64,000 nucleotides of DNA, taken from assembly GCA_045127595.1 (NCBI GenBank), contig JBGVQS010000013.1, positions 62,001 to 126,000 on the forward strand. Direction: 5' to 3'. Shown here one piece after another: positions 8,785-18,720 of the stretch. A model generated the notes under the pieces. The model made no database searches. It worked only from the letters and a program-made list of their open reading frames with translations, and had not been told where the DNA came from. The stretch's first letter is position 1. Each line of letters begins with the position of its first letter. This DNA is from Scatosoma sp045127595 (GTDB lineage: Bacteria > Bacillota > Clostridia > Christensenellales > Borkfalkiaceae). A program made the translations under genes and the position numbers.

Positions 8785-10280
8785 TGCTTACTCCCACTCT
8801 CTTGACTTTCTTTCTCGTTACCGTTCTTCTTGTTTTGAAGAGCCGCCTTAATATCGTTTTGCGCCGACTTGTTCAGCTCGTTATTCTTCTCTTTGTGCGC
8901 CACCGCGTTTGCGGTCGAGCCCTGCGTAGGCTTCTTATCGTCCGCAGCACCACCAGCTCCCGTCTTGCCTTTCATCGCCGCTTGCAGGTTCACGCTATTT
9001 TGGCTGTTGCCGCGGTCGACTTTGCCGTCGAAGCGATCGTTTTTTGCAGACGCTTCCATCGCGCGTTCCTGCGCTTTTAATTCCTGGGCTCGCTGCGTTT
9101 TGTATCTTATCCCTTCTTCAATACTCGTGGGAATACCAGCCGCTCGAACCCACGACCGACCTTTATTAAACGCGCCGCCTGCCATATTGAAAACGCCTTT
9201 CACCGCGCCGCCTGCCATCCGCGCGAGCGATGCCATACCGCCCGAAAGATGGCTTTGGTCCATCAAATCCTGCGAACCTGCGCCACGCGCAACAAGATTG
9301 CCAATCAGCACCATTCCGCGACGGCACGCAAACGCACCGCCGATGATGAATAAGAGCCGAGCAATTCCGTTGACTACGGACACAAAACTTCCCTGACCAG
9401 GGAAGAAATTCACGTCGGCAATTAAGGGCAACATTAACGCAAAAATGTTCAGTGCCAAAATCCCACCGTAGGCGGTGATGAATTTGTTGATTGTCTGCTC
9501 TCGCCATAGTTTGAACCGCTCGCCGTCGTCAAGGGGGGCAACACTCATCGGCAGGGGGGCAATCACGAACAGTAAGACAAGACTGATGATTCTTTCCACG
9601 AAAGAAAGCAAAGTCAGCCCCAACAATACCACAACGGCAATCGAGCCGACAAAGCCCAAGAAGAAGTTGATTTGACTGAGCTTGAAGTAGCTTGTTACCT
9701 TGCTCGTGTTGTAGTAAGAAAAGTCGCTAATCCCCATCAAATAATCTTCCAAAGAACACGTCCTAAACGCGTCCAAAATGGCTTGCTTATCTTCCGCAGG
9801 GCCTATGTATGCTTCTTCCGCGAATACCACGAACATTGAACCGCCAAGTCCGCTATTCTCATTCGCCGTTGCGGTGTAGACGCCACGCATAATCGTAGAC
9901 ACAAACGCCGTAGCTGTAATCATAATAGCAGGGACAAGCAGGAAGAAAAGAATTATCTTCGCAGAATCAATACAAATCCGCGCAGGGGATTTCTTTTCAT
10001 AGAAGTTAGCTTGATCGCGCAAAACGCGAAACGCCGTGAATAAGAACAGCAAAATAAACCCAAACAGACAAACGTAACCTAAGGCGTCCATCACCGTTTC
10101 CCCTTCCAAGAAGTAGGTGAGCATGTCAATATCTTCGGTAATCAACTCACCGTTCACGGTCTTTTCCACCTGAATGTTATCAATGCCGCACAGCTTACGT
10201 GCCACCAACATAATTACGTCAATACAAAAGAGCGGAACTTTAATCAGTCCGTATAAAAATTCCCAAAACCAGTTAAACAT
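8781..10280 (-). CDS. VirB6/TrbL-like polytopic channel protein (Mbov_0396 type)
   Basis: The 499-residue protein has about six to eight hydrophobic segments in its first 340 residues, including VCLFGFILLFLFTAF, IILFFLLVPAIMITATAF and FVGSIAVVVLLGLTLLSF. A hydrophilic cytoplasmic tail then contains GGMASLARMAGGAVKGVFN, followed by a Lys/Gln/Asn-rich end. This plan is that of the VirB6/TrbL inner-membrane channel subunit, and closest to the Mbov_0396-type proteins of Gram-positive and mycoplasma ICEs. ATG 10280 has AAGGAGT seven bases upstream. It sits between the lipoprotein and VirB4 genes, as in those ICEs. Sequence identity in this family is low, so assignment rests on topology plus order. 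Confidence 0.82.
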   Translation of the reverse strand: MFNWFWEFLYGLIKVPLFCIDVIMLVARKLCGIDNIQVEKTVNGELITEDIDMLTYFLEGETVMDALGYVCLFGFILLFLFTAFRVLRDQANFYEKKSPARICIDSAKIILFFLLVPAIMITATAFVSTIMRGVYTATANENSGLGGSMFVVFAEEAYIGPAEDKQAILDAFRTCSLEDYLMGISDFSYYNTSKVTSYFKLSQINFFLGFVGSIAVVVLLGLTLLSFVERIISLVLLFVIAPLPMSVAPLDDGERFKLWREQTINKFITAYGGILALNIFALMLPLIADVNFFPGQGSFVSVVNGIARLLFIIGGAFACRRGMVLIGNLVARGAGSQDLMDQSHLSGGMASLARMAGGAVKGVFNMAGGAFNKGRSWVRAAGIPTSIEEGIRYKTQRAQELKAQERAMEASAKNDRFDGKVDRGNSQNSVNLQAAMKGKTGAGGAADDKKPTQGSTANAVAHKEKNNELNKSAQNDIKAALQNKKNGNEKESQESGSKQ

Positions 10281-10291
10281 AAAGTTACTCC

Positions 10292-11062
10292 TTATTTCTT
10301 GCGAGCATCCGTAAAATGAAACAATAAATAATTAAAGGTAAACGACACAGAAGAATCTTCTTCTTCCGCTTTGTCGCTAAAATAACAGTTATTGTTGATG
10401 CGCACGACAACGTATTGCCCTGCATTCACACTTTTCGAGCCGTCGAATTGTAGCAAAACTGAGTCCCATTCTTCCCCGATTAAAAAGGTGGAAGTATGGA
10501 ACTTGTTTATGGGGGTAAATATCTCGTCTTCGGTTACCGTCGAATCCGAGTCGTCATCCGCAGAGCCCGTGCTATCGTCGCCGTTATCGTCCGAGCCGTC
10601 CGTACTATCTCCTAGACTACTGTCGGGGCTACCGTCCGAGCCATCCTCACTGTCGTCCAGCGAAGGGACTTCCACGTCGCCGTCTTCTCCTTTGATACTC
10701 GTAGGCATCGAATCCACAACGTAGAAATCTAAACTCAACACTCCCGTTCCGCTTTCCGTTTTCGCGAAAAATGCGAACTCTGAAATGGACAGGTCGTATT
10801 GCTTATCCACACGAAATCCCACGTAGCTGTATTCCTGATAGGGCACAACGACGGGAATCTCCGTGTCTTCCATTCCGATATCCCCGTTGAATTCTTCGAC
10901 GGGATACTTTTGTGCGCTCTTCTTCGAAAGAACGTAAACCCCCGAAAAGTATTTTTTGAAATCGTCCGCGCTCTCCCCCACGCCAAAATCCGCGCAAGAC
11001 GCAAGAGAGAGAACGCACACACCACAGACCGCAATCGCGGTCAGTTTTTGGAAAAACTTCAT
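10292..11062 (-). CDS. Lipoprotein with Ser/Asp-rich linker, secretion-operon member
   Basis: A 256-residue predicted lipoprotein. The signal peptide ends in the lipobox LSLASC, so Cys near residue 23 would be lipidated and the protein held on the outer face of the membrane. Residues about 130-185 are almost entirely Ser, Asp, Gly and Glu (for example GSPDSSLGDSTDGSDDNGDD), like the SD linkers of staphylococcal surface proteins. The regions on either side look folded and beta-rich. No enzyme motif is seen. It begins eight bases after the pilin-like gene with no clear RBS of its own, so translation probably depends on that gene. A structural role in the surface part of the secretion apparatus is inference from position. 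Confidence 0.85.
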   Translation of the reverse strand: MKFFQKLTAIAVCGVCVLSLASCADFGVGESADDFKKYFSGVYVLSKKSAQKYPVEEFNGDIGMEDTEIPVVVPYQEYSYVGFRVDKQYDLSISEFAFFAKTESGTGVLSLDFYVVDSMPTSIKGEDGDVEVPSLDDSEDGSDGSPDSSLGDSTDGSDDNGDDSTGSADDDSDSTVTEDEIFTPINKFHTSTFLIGEEWDSVLLQFDGSKSVNAGQYVVVRINNNCYFSDKAEEEDSSVSFTFNYLLFHFTDARKK

Positions 11063-11070
11063 TGCAAAGG

Positions 11071-11373
11071 TTAAAACTTCGATACGTCCTTGACCATTTC
11101 AAGGAAGTAAGGGAATGCAATGTTCAAGACAAGCATCAACATGAAAATCAACGCGAAACCGATGATTGCGTTAATCAGCGATTTTTTCGCCTGTTGATGT
11201 TCCTGAGGATCGGTCGACTTCGCGAACTTTACGCCAAGAACGATACACCAAATAAAGCCGATCGTTGCTACCAACGTAAGAATTACGGGAAGGAATACCT
11301 GAATCAGCTCCATAATGGGGCTAACCATTTCATTTGCCTGCACTTCATCAATTGCCAAAAATAAGTTTTTCAT
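11071..11373 (-). CDS. Mbov_0395-like pilin / VirB2-TrbC-type subunit
   Basis: This 100-residue protein has two hydrophobic helices (about residues 24-48 and 68-90; LIQVFLPVILTLVATIGFIW and IIGFALIFMLMLVLNIAF) joined by a polar loop, KFAKSTDPQEHQQAKKS. This is the layout of the small pilin-like conjugation subunits (VirB2/TrbC; Mbov_0395 in ICEs), without a long cleaved leader. AAGGAG stands eight bases before the ATG. It follows the gene for the 2434-residue surface protein and precedes the lipoprotein, VirB6-like and VirB4-like genes. That order supports its role as the conduit or pilus subunit. Its small size makes the homology call moderate. Confidence 0.8.
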   Translation of the reverse strand: MKNLFLAIDEVQANEMVSPIMELIQVFLPVILTLVATIGFIWCIVLGVKFAKSTDPQEHQQAKKSLINAIIGFALIFMLMLVLNIAFPYFLEMVKDVSKF

Positions 11374-11415
11374 AATAAACGCTCCTTTCGTTTTTTATTT
11401 TTTATTTTTTTTCTT

Positions 11416-14400
11416 TTATTTTGTTCGGACTTTGCCGTTGAAACGAATGTAAATAATACCGATTGCCCCAAATGCGATTAAAAGCAAACAGATAAAGACG
11501 TTGGAATAGGTGTTCGTTGCGAACTCTTTGACGAATTCATAACGCACCACGTTCCCTGCTTCGTCTTCGATAACCACGGAATAGCTGCCAAAATCACTAT
11601 TGCCAAGCAGGTCGAGTACCGTTTCCGACTCGCCGTCCACAAAGTAAGTTTTCCAGCCCGCTCCGTCCTTATAAACGTAAATCATATCCCCGTTTTTCAG
11701 CTGTTCAATGGTTACGTTTTCTCTCGTCACTCCGCCGTCTTCCGCGCCTACAAGAACAGCTTCGGGGGGAGTGTTGTCTATCCGCATGGTAAAGTAGCAC
11801 ATTTGCTCGCTATCCGTGTGAAGCAATTCAAACTCGTAGCTGCCGTCCACCGAGAATGCGTAGCTTTGCGCTCCGTTTTCGTCCAGCGTTACGTCGCCTA
11901 CCAGCGATACCCTATGCCCGTCCATGATATACCAAATTTGAGAAATGGTATAGCCGTCCGCCGCCGAATAGGTAAAGTTTTGTCTTGCCTTTGCGTATAT
12001 CGTGAATTCAAAGCTCGTTTCGTTGCCGAGATAATCGGTAAGCGTGATTACGTATTGCCCGTCTGCCGTAAAGCTTCTCGCGCTTGAATCGTATTCTTCT
12101 CCGTCTTTCGTGACAGTATAGCTTACTTCTTCCCCGAAGGCAAGGGAAACCTTGGAAGATACCGCCGCTCCATTAGGTAACGCGATACCGTCGCTCGCTA
12201 TGTCGTAAAGCACCGTCGAATCCTTTACGATAATACGCGTGGACGCATTGCCTGCATAATCGGTGAACGTCAAGACGTATTTTCCGTCTTTTGTGAATAC
12301 CATGTCCTTATCGAACGGTGTTTTTACGCCGCCGTCCAAGGTATAGGCTGCGGTGATTCTCTCACCCCACGACATCGCAAAATCCGTCTTTGCGTACAGC
12401 GTACCCTTCGACGCCACCGTTTCTGCACCTTCCACAATGGAAGATTCGGGTACTTTGCGGTACAAATGCACGTTTATCGTATAGCTATTGCCGTAATCGT
12501 CCACGTATTTAAGCACGTAGTCCTGCGCCGCCGCGCCAAGTCCGCTTGGAAGCGTGAACGCGTACCTGCTATCGGTAAATTGTACTTTTTCGCCGTCTAC
12601 CGTCAAGGAATATTCATCCGAACGGTTGATGAAATTGAGCGTATAATTCGACCACGCACCCTTTTCAAGAGCAAAGCCAAAATCATAATCGGACGGCTTT
12701 GCTTCGTCCTGCGTTTGACGGGTAATCGTCAGCATCGGTTCGGTCGAGATTTTCACCGTTTCAATATGTACGTTGCCGTAAATATCGCTAAACCAAACTT
12801 CGTATTCGCCGTCTTCTTCCCCGACTTTGCCCACGATTTCCGTTACGCGCGCCGCCGTAGCAGAGATACTCATTTCATCGTAGAGTACGGTAAATTCCTT
12901 CGCGCCGACCTTGCGGAACGCCACATATTTAATGCCGTTATCTTCCAACTTTTCCACATCAACGCTTACCGCACCGTTGGTGTAGTTCTGCGCTTTTTTG
13001 AGCGCATTTTCATTAAAGCCCGTCAAGAAGCCGTTGTACGCAATCGTTTCAGGGGCTTCGATGAATACGGTCAAGACGTACTCGTTTTCACAGCCGTCCG
13101 AAACCGTCAAGACGTATTCCCCGATTTCATCAAAGACTACGGTAAGATAACCGTTCTTTTCCGATACCGACGCCGTGAACGGCTCGCCGTCCTTTTCGCA
13201 AACCACCGTCGCGCGTATATCCCATACTGCGATTTCCACCGACTTGTTGGAATATACGGAATATTCATCGGGCGCATTCAACGTTTCCCTGCGCGAAGAC
13301 ATTTCTTCGTAACCGATGGAAACGTCCAATCTGAGCTGGAAGCTGATGGCTATCAAGGCCACTCTTTCATTGCCGTAGCGGTTGATTGCAACAAGTTTGT
13401 AATACCCTTCCTTTTCCAAAGTCTGCACACTTCCTGCGCCGTAAAGAAGGATTTTTTCCGCGCCTGCAAACGTTTCCGTGTACACCGCTGAATAATACGC
13501 GGCGATTTCTATCACATCGTCTGACACCGAATCCAACGACAACGCTTGGTTACTGCCAAGGAAGCCGCTTTGATTCAAGTTCAACTCCGTTCCGTCTTCG
13601 CGCGAAAGAGTGAAGTTTGCAAGCGTATTTGAACGCTCGATTTGCACGATTACGGGACAATGCCCCGTTTCATCCGAAACACGAATTTGATACAATTCGT
13701 ATTCCCTTTCACATTCGGGAAGAATGAGCGTCAACACGCCGTTTTGATAGGTATAATTCATCAAAGCGATTCCGCGAAGAACGCTTCCGCTCTTGGTCAA
13801 AACGATTTCACCGTTTTCAACCACTTCAAATTCTTCGCTTTCCCCATCGCGCGCCGACACCGTCAGCGTTGCGCTGCCGCCCTGCACCTTGTACGCAAGG
13901 TTGTAAATACAGCCGTTTTCGCCGTCCGTTCCATACAACGCCACGAGCGCGTTTTCACGCAAGATAAGCGTCGCTTCTCTGCCTGTGTAAAGGGTTTGCT
14001 TGTATTCATTCCCCTGCACGTATTGTTCGCAATCGTATTCGATTTCCTGCGAATCACCGTCAACCGTCAAGCCGAAGTCAATATGGTTCGTCAGCGTGAA
14101 TTCAAACGTAGACTTATTGCCGAAAACGTCTTCCGCTTCAAATACGTACCGTCCGTTTTTTGTCACCGTCAACTGCCCAAGTTCGGGATTTAAGGAAATC
14201 CACTCGCCGCCGTTGTAAGAATAACCCACCAAAGAAACCTTCGTTTCGTCCGTCCACTCGATTACCGCGCTATCCCCTACCGCTCTACCGCCGTCGTAGA
14301 AGAAGCCGCTTGCCGTATTCCCCGTCGCCGCGAAAAGCACGTTGTCTTTCGCACCAAACTGTTCGTTGTATTCGTATTCCTTGGCGGTAACCATTCCGCT

Positions 14401-17400
14401 AATCGAAGGGGCTTCCTTATCCACAACGCACGTAATCAAAACGTATACGTCAGGATCGTTTTTGTAGAATACCTTCAACGTCCAGTTCTCCGACGAGCTT
14501 TGTATATCAATATTCGTCGTGGAGATTACCGAAGTCTTGTATTTGGGGGCGTTGCCCACGAACTCGAAATCGTAACCAACGCTGAGAGGATAGGATATAC
14601 GAATACTCGCGGAAGTAGACACCGTAAACAACTGATTGTCTTCCGTGAATACGTTGGAAAGTTTATCCGCTGTTCCGTTCACAGAAATTTGTTCGTAAAT
14701 GCCTGCGCCTTCCTTCTTTTCTCGATAGAAGTTAACCGTGGGAAGCTCTCTGCGGAAGGAGAATTCGTTTTCGTAAAAGTTCCCGTACACGTCTTCAAAC
14801 GCGATACGGTAAACACCGCTTTGCGTGAAAGTTATGTTTTGCGCATAAGGAACGTCCAAAAGCATATTGTCGCGCCATACCTTAAACGAGCCTACCGCGA
14901 TGTCGGAAGGGACTCGGTTGACCGAAACCGTCAATCCCGACGAGTTCACCGTGGAACGAACAACCACGTCTTCTGTGTTGATTTTGATGGTCTGCACGAC
15001 CGTATTCCCCAGACGGTCACAAGCGTAAATCTTGTAAATCCCCGTTTGCAAGGAATAGGTTTTCGCGTTCAAGTCTTCCATCGTCAAGAACGCGTGCTCG
15101 CCGCCGCCAAGCGAGTTATACAGCACGTAGAAGTACGCCCATCTATCACGCTCGGTCGCCAAGCTGCCCTGTATATCGTTGACAAGAGCATTGACCGTGA
15201 ATTCTGACGCTCGAAGCGTGCCCCCTGACGTATCCGACGTGATATAGCCCGTTTTTTGCGAGCCGTCTACTTTGAGCGTGTAGGAAATTACGGGCGCATC
15301 CAAGTCCACAAACACCAAATAGGTCGCGTAGCCGTTGCAGAATTCGCTGATTTCATACAAGCCCGAAGCTTTGAGTTTGCTCTTTAAGGATTCGCCGTTT
15401 TGGAGTAAGCTCCATTCCGTCGCGCCGTACTGGCGGTAATAGGCAAATCCGCGTTGCTCATCGCTTAACTTAAATTGATAATTCGATACGAGCGGTACGG
15501 ATTTTTGGTCGTAGGTAATGAAACTATCATAAATCCCTTCGTCCGCCGAACAAGTGATTTCGTATGCGAAAATTCCTTGATACGATAACGTTTCCGTCAA
15601 AATTCCACGCGGTTCGTAGTACGGCTCGCCGTAGTTGTTGACGTAGTTTTTCGACGTGTTATTCGCCGTCAAGTAAATGCGGTTATCCCCATCGTAGCCA
15701 CAAATAAGCTTTGCGTTCCGCTCGATTGCGCGATTCAGCGCTGGCGTCAAGTCGGGGTTTACCGAATTCACTTTTTCATTCGAGTAGAAGTAGTACACCC
15801 ATTGCTCTTCGTTGTTAGAGCCTACCGTCCAAGATTCGCTTTTGTAGCGAAGCCAAGTTTGACCTACTTCTACCACTCTGTCGCGGTCGGAATCGGATTT
15901 AAGGTAGTTACTCTGCCAACCGCCTTCCAAGTTATTCTTTTCCACTTCGTTGTCGATATGCTCGATAACAATGTCCTGCTTTTCGTAGAATTTTGCGTAT
16001 TCGAGCGCCTTTTCTCGGCTGGAAAAGATAGGTTTTACGTTCGAGCCAACGTAGTAGTTTCCGTTTCGGTTGTCCCCCGTATAGAAGGTCGCCGTCGAAA
16101 GCTGCCAAACTTCGTTTATCAGCAATCTATCGGGCGCGTAAAGCCGCACATAGTTGTCAGGCTCGGCATTCTTCGCCGTCACGTAGAAGTTCAATACGTT
16201 GGAATATCGTTCGCCGTTCAAAAGGAATACAAGCTCGATATACCCTTGCGTACTCTCGTCAAAGGTCAACGTGATTTCATCGCCGTTCTCTACGTGAATT
16301 CCGTAGTCCGCAAGGCTGTTCGTGGCGTCAACGCCGTTGAATTTCAAGGAAAAAATCCCCCACGAATGCACCCCTACTTCCGCATGCGAAAAAATAAGCA
16401 TATTCGATGCGCCGTTGTAGTAAATTTGATTGCCCTTAATCGAAACGCTCTGCGCCCCCTGCGCGTTGCAGGAAACGGTAAACGTGTTTCGGTTGTCGAA
16501 CATCAGCATATCGGGAATGGCGTATTCTTCGCTGCGATTCCCAAGCGCATCCACCGCGTAAAAGCTGATTTTGTAGCCGCCGTAGGAATCCGCAGGAAGG
16601 TTCAGAAGCTCGCTTTCAACCGTGATTTCCGCAACGCCGCCTGCAATCGACAACAAATTGCCGAGTACCGATTTTTTGTAGACCAGCAATTCAGCCGCCT
16701 GCCCTGCGAGCCCTAAACTTCCGTCCTCGCGACGGACGATCATATAGACCGAATCAACCCCCGACGAATCGTCGGAAATATCAAAGGAAAGGGTGTGCTG
16801 TTTTAAGTACGCCTGCGCATCATCGCCAGCCGAAGTTTTGCCGCCCCCAAGCGTTGGCGGTTGATTGTCCAGCGAGAATGGTCCACAAGTTTTTATCGCT
16901 ACGCTACCCGATACGCTCATCGCCCGCACGTGTGCGTAATAAACGCCCGTCAAGCCCTTCTTTTCCACCGATACCGTCGTAACGTCGTCAGCATTCGCCG
17001 TAAAGGTTACGTTCGACCAAGCGTCCGCCGAGAGCGGGGGGGCTTCCGTTTTTGTCCACGCAACGTCGATTTTTCCCAACGCGGTGATGTTTCTCACCGT
17101 CAAGGTAAAGCTTGCGTTTTTCGCAATACCCGTATCGCCCGAAAGATTCGTAATAGAAATGTCGGGCGTGCGCGTATCCATCGAACAAACGAGTCGTTTT
17201 CCGCTCACTTTATCGTCGCTAACCGTCCACGCATTGTTTTTGTTGGAAGTATTCCAGAACAAGTCGCAAAGGTTTTTGTTATAATCTTCGTTATCAAAGC
17301 CCACAAGCTCGATAAAATTACCGTTCAGTTCCTTGTCTTCGGGCAAAACCATCGAGAAGATGAGCGTATCCGTCATATTGCCGCCGCAATAGGTAAAATA

Positions 17401-18720
17401 ATTCGACGTAGAATTACCGATTTTCGCCTGAATTTTCAACGGATGTTCGGGGTTGTTTTCGAATTGCACGGGCTTATTAAAGCGTGCAACCATATACATC
17501 GTTTCCCCTGCTCCGTAAACGCGGTCTTCCACGAAGAAGCTTTGCACTACAGGCAAAGTGTTATTCGCCGCCATCGCAGAGAAGTAGAAATCGTAATATT
17601 CCTTACCGGACGTATTCATGTCGCTGTTACAGGTATTCAAGGTCATCGTGAGATTTCCTGTACCCGACTGCACCAAATATCTATCGCCATAGGACGAAGT
17701 TCTATGATACGCCGCTACCGACGTATCGACTACGCCAAAATCGCCGTTTGAATTCGGATGGTCGCCAGGATGGTCGTTCGCGTAACCATAAGTCAACCAG
17801 TTGAAAGACCAGTCGTCCCACTTCTTCTTTGCGTGCTGATGCTGGTCGAAGAGATTTTTGCCGTTTTCAGTGATTCGGATAAAAAAGCCATAACGGGTTT
17901 TGTTCACACTGATTTCTTCGATTTTGCCCGTACCATTGAAGTACACCTTCATATCGGGATACAAGGATAACAGCTTGGGCATATCGTTCGATTGACTCAT
18001 TAAGTGCGCATAAGGATTGAATTTCACCGCAGCATAATCGTTATCTGGCTTTACCTTTTCGCTGTCAATGAATTTCTTCGTGTATTCCTTTGTCAATGCG
18101 GTGTACACGTAACCGTTAGGAAACGTTCCCGTACCGCCGCCGTAGTTCGCACCCGAACTGTTTTTCGAAACGTCTAACGTATAGCCGTTGGCTACCAACA
18201 CCTGCGACCGCAGAGTGTCCGCTCCGCTTTTCCGTTTCGAGTTCGTAAGCTCTGTGATACGCAAACCGAATTCATTCGTATAAACGGTACTGCCCGACTT
18301 CGTCGCATAACCGTCGTTTGCGTAAACTGTCACCGTTCCTTCCGCGGTCGGCTTCTCCGCCGTCAACGTGAACGTCACGTCAACCGTTGCGTATTCCTTG
18401 CCTTCTTCCGCCGAAAGTGAGAAGCTTTGCACCCTTGCGGTAATCTGCCCGACAATCGTTCCGCTCGCCTTAACCTTGAATTTCATCGTATGCGATGAAG
18501 CCGTCGAAGACGCGCTCTTGTACGGTAACGCAACCCCGTTCGACACCACAACGTCGTCCGCCCAAGCAAGACTGACTTCGGGTGCGTCCGTAGACCCTTC
18601 CACCGCTTTCGCAGGCGTTTCCATCGCAGGAATCGCCGCGCCGATACAAATAAACAGCATCGCAAACCCAAGCAAGGCGGACAGTATTCGTTTGAATATT
18701 GAGTTTTTATTCTTTTTCAT
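11416..18720 (-). CDS. Giant membrane-anchored surface protein of the secretion operon (2434 residues)
   Basis: The protein begins with a signal peptide (KRILSALLGFAMLFICIGAA, cleavage near residue 40). It ends with one transmembrane helix (VFICLLLIAFGAIGIIYI) and the tail RFNGKVRTK. About 2350 residues are therefore exposed. Most of this is a long series of beta-sandwich-like units of 80-100 residues with recurring patterns such as GxYxxxxxDxxGN followed by xxFxxx and TFT-xxGxYxxxF-xDxxGN, typical of bacterial Ig-like/cadherin-like stalks. No LPXTG signal, protease or glycosidase motif is seen. Its start codon overlaps the VirD4 stop by one base (TAATG), so it is translated with the machinery. 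A role as adhesin or mating-pair stabiliser is inference; such size and such placement inside a T4SS operon are unusual. Confidence 0.9.
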   Translation of the reverse strand: MKKNKNSIFKRILSALLGFAMLFICIGAAIPAMETPAKAVEGSTDAPEVSLAWADDVVVSNGVALPYKSASSTASSHTMKFKVKASGTIVGQITARVQSFSLSAEEGKEYATVDVTFTLTAEKPTAEGTVTVYANDGYATKSGSTVYTNEFGLRITELTNSKRKSGADTLRSQVLVANGYTLDVSKNSSGANYGGGTGTFPNGYVYTALTKEYTKKFIDSEKVKPDNDYAAVKFNPYAHLMSQSNDMPKLLSLYPDMKVYFNGTGKIEEISVNKTRYGFFIRITENGKNLFDQHQHAKKKWDDWSFNWLTYGYANDHPGDHPNSNGDFGVVDTSVAAYHRTSSYGDRYLVQSGTGNLTMTLNTCNSDMNTSGKEYYDFYFSAMAANNTLPVVQSFFVEDRVYGAGETMYMVARFNKPVQFENNPEHPLKIQAKIGNSTSNYFTYCGGNMTDTLIFSMVLPEDKELNGNFIELVGFDNEDYNKNLCDLFWNTSNKNNAWTVSDDKVSGKRLVCSMDTRTPDISITNLSGDTGIAKNASFTLTVRNITALGKIDVAWTKTEAPPLSADAWSNVTFTANADDVTTVSVEKKGLTGVYYAHVRAMSVSGSVAIKTCGPFSLDNQPPTLGGGKTSAGDDAQAYLKQHTLSFDISDDSSGVDSVYMIVRREDGSLGLAGQAAELLVYKKSVLGNLLSIAGGVAEITVESELLNLPADSYGGYKISFYAVDALGNRSEEYAIPDMLMFDNRNTFTVSCNAQGAQSVSIKGNQIYYNGASNMLIFSHAEVGVHSWGIFSLKFNGVDATNSLADYGIHVENGDEITLTFDESTQGYIELVFLLNGERYSNVLNFYVTAKNAEPDNYVRLYAPDRLLINEVWQLSTATFYTGDNRNGNYYVGSNVKPIFSSREKALEYAKFYEKQDIVIEHIDNEVEKNNLEGGWQSNYLKSDSDRDRVVEVGQTWLRYKSESWTVGSNNEEQWVYYFYSNEKVNSVNPDLTPALNRAIERNAKLICGYDGDNRIYLTANNTSKNYVNNYGEPYYEPRGILTETLSYQGIFAYEITCSADEGIYDSFITYDQKSVPLVSNYQFKLSDEQRGFAYYRQYGATEWSLLQNGESLKSKLKASGLYEISEFCNGYATYLVFVDLDAPVISYTLKVDGSQKTGYITSDTSGGTLRASEFTVNALVNDIQGSLATERDRWAYFYVLYNSLGGGEHAFLTMEDLNAKTYSLQTGIYKIYACDRLGNTVVQTIKINTEDVVVRSTVNSSGLTVSVNRVPSDIAVGSFKVWRDNMLLDVPYAQNITFTQSGVYRIAFEDVYGNFYENEFSFRRELPTVNFYREKKEGAGIYEQISVNGTADKLSNVFTEDNQLFTVSTSASIRISYPLSVGYDFEFVGNAPKYKTSVISTTNIDIQSSSENWTLKVFYKNDPDVYVLITCVVDKEAPSISGMVTAKEYEYNEQFGAKDNVLFAATGNTASGFFYDGGRAVGDSAVIEWTDETKVSLVGYSYNGGEWISLNPELGQLTVTKNGRYVFEAEDVFGNKSTFEFTLTNHIDFGLTVDGDSQEIEYDCEQYVQGNEYKQTLYTGREATLILRENALVALYGTDGENGCIYNLAYKVQGGSATLTVSARDGESEEFEVVENGEIVLTKSGSVLRGIALMNYTYQNGVLTLILPECEREYELYQIRVSDETGHCPVIVQIERSNTLANFTLSREDGTELNLNQSGFLGSNQALSLDSVSDDVIEIAAYYSAVYTETFAGAEKILLYGAGSVQTLEKEGYYKLVAINRYGNERVALIAISFQLRLDVSIGYEEMSSRRETLNAPDEYSVYSNKSVEIAVWDIRATVVCEKDGEPFTASVSEKNGYLTVVFDEIGEYVLTVSDGCENEYVLTVFIEAPETIAYNGFLTGFNENALKKAQNYTNGAVSVDVEKLEDNGIKYVAFRKVGAKEFTVLYDEMSISATAARVTEIVGKVGEEDGEYEVWFSDIYGNVHIETVKISTEPMLTITRQTQDEAKPSDYDFGFALEKGAWSNYTLNFINRSDEYSLTVDGEKVQFTDSRYAFTLPSGLGAAAQDYVLKYVDDYGNSYTINVHLYRKVPESSIVEGAETVASKGTLYAKTDFAMSWGERITAAYTLDGGVKTPFDKDMVFTKDGKYVLTFTDYAGNASTRIIVKDSTVLYDIASDGIALPNGAAVSSKVSLAFGEEVSYTVTKDGEEYDSSARSFTADGQYVITLTDYLGNETSFEFTIYAKARQNFTYSAADGYTISQIWYIMDGHRVSLVGDVTLDENGAQSYAFSVDGSYEFELLHTDSEQMCYFTMRIDNTPPEAVLVGAEDGGVTRENVTIEQLKNGDMIYVYKDGAGWKTYFVDGESETVLDLLGNSDFGSYSVVIEDEAGNVVRYEFVKEFATNTYSNVFICLLLIAFGAIGIIYIRFNGKVRTK

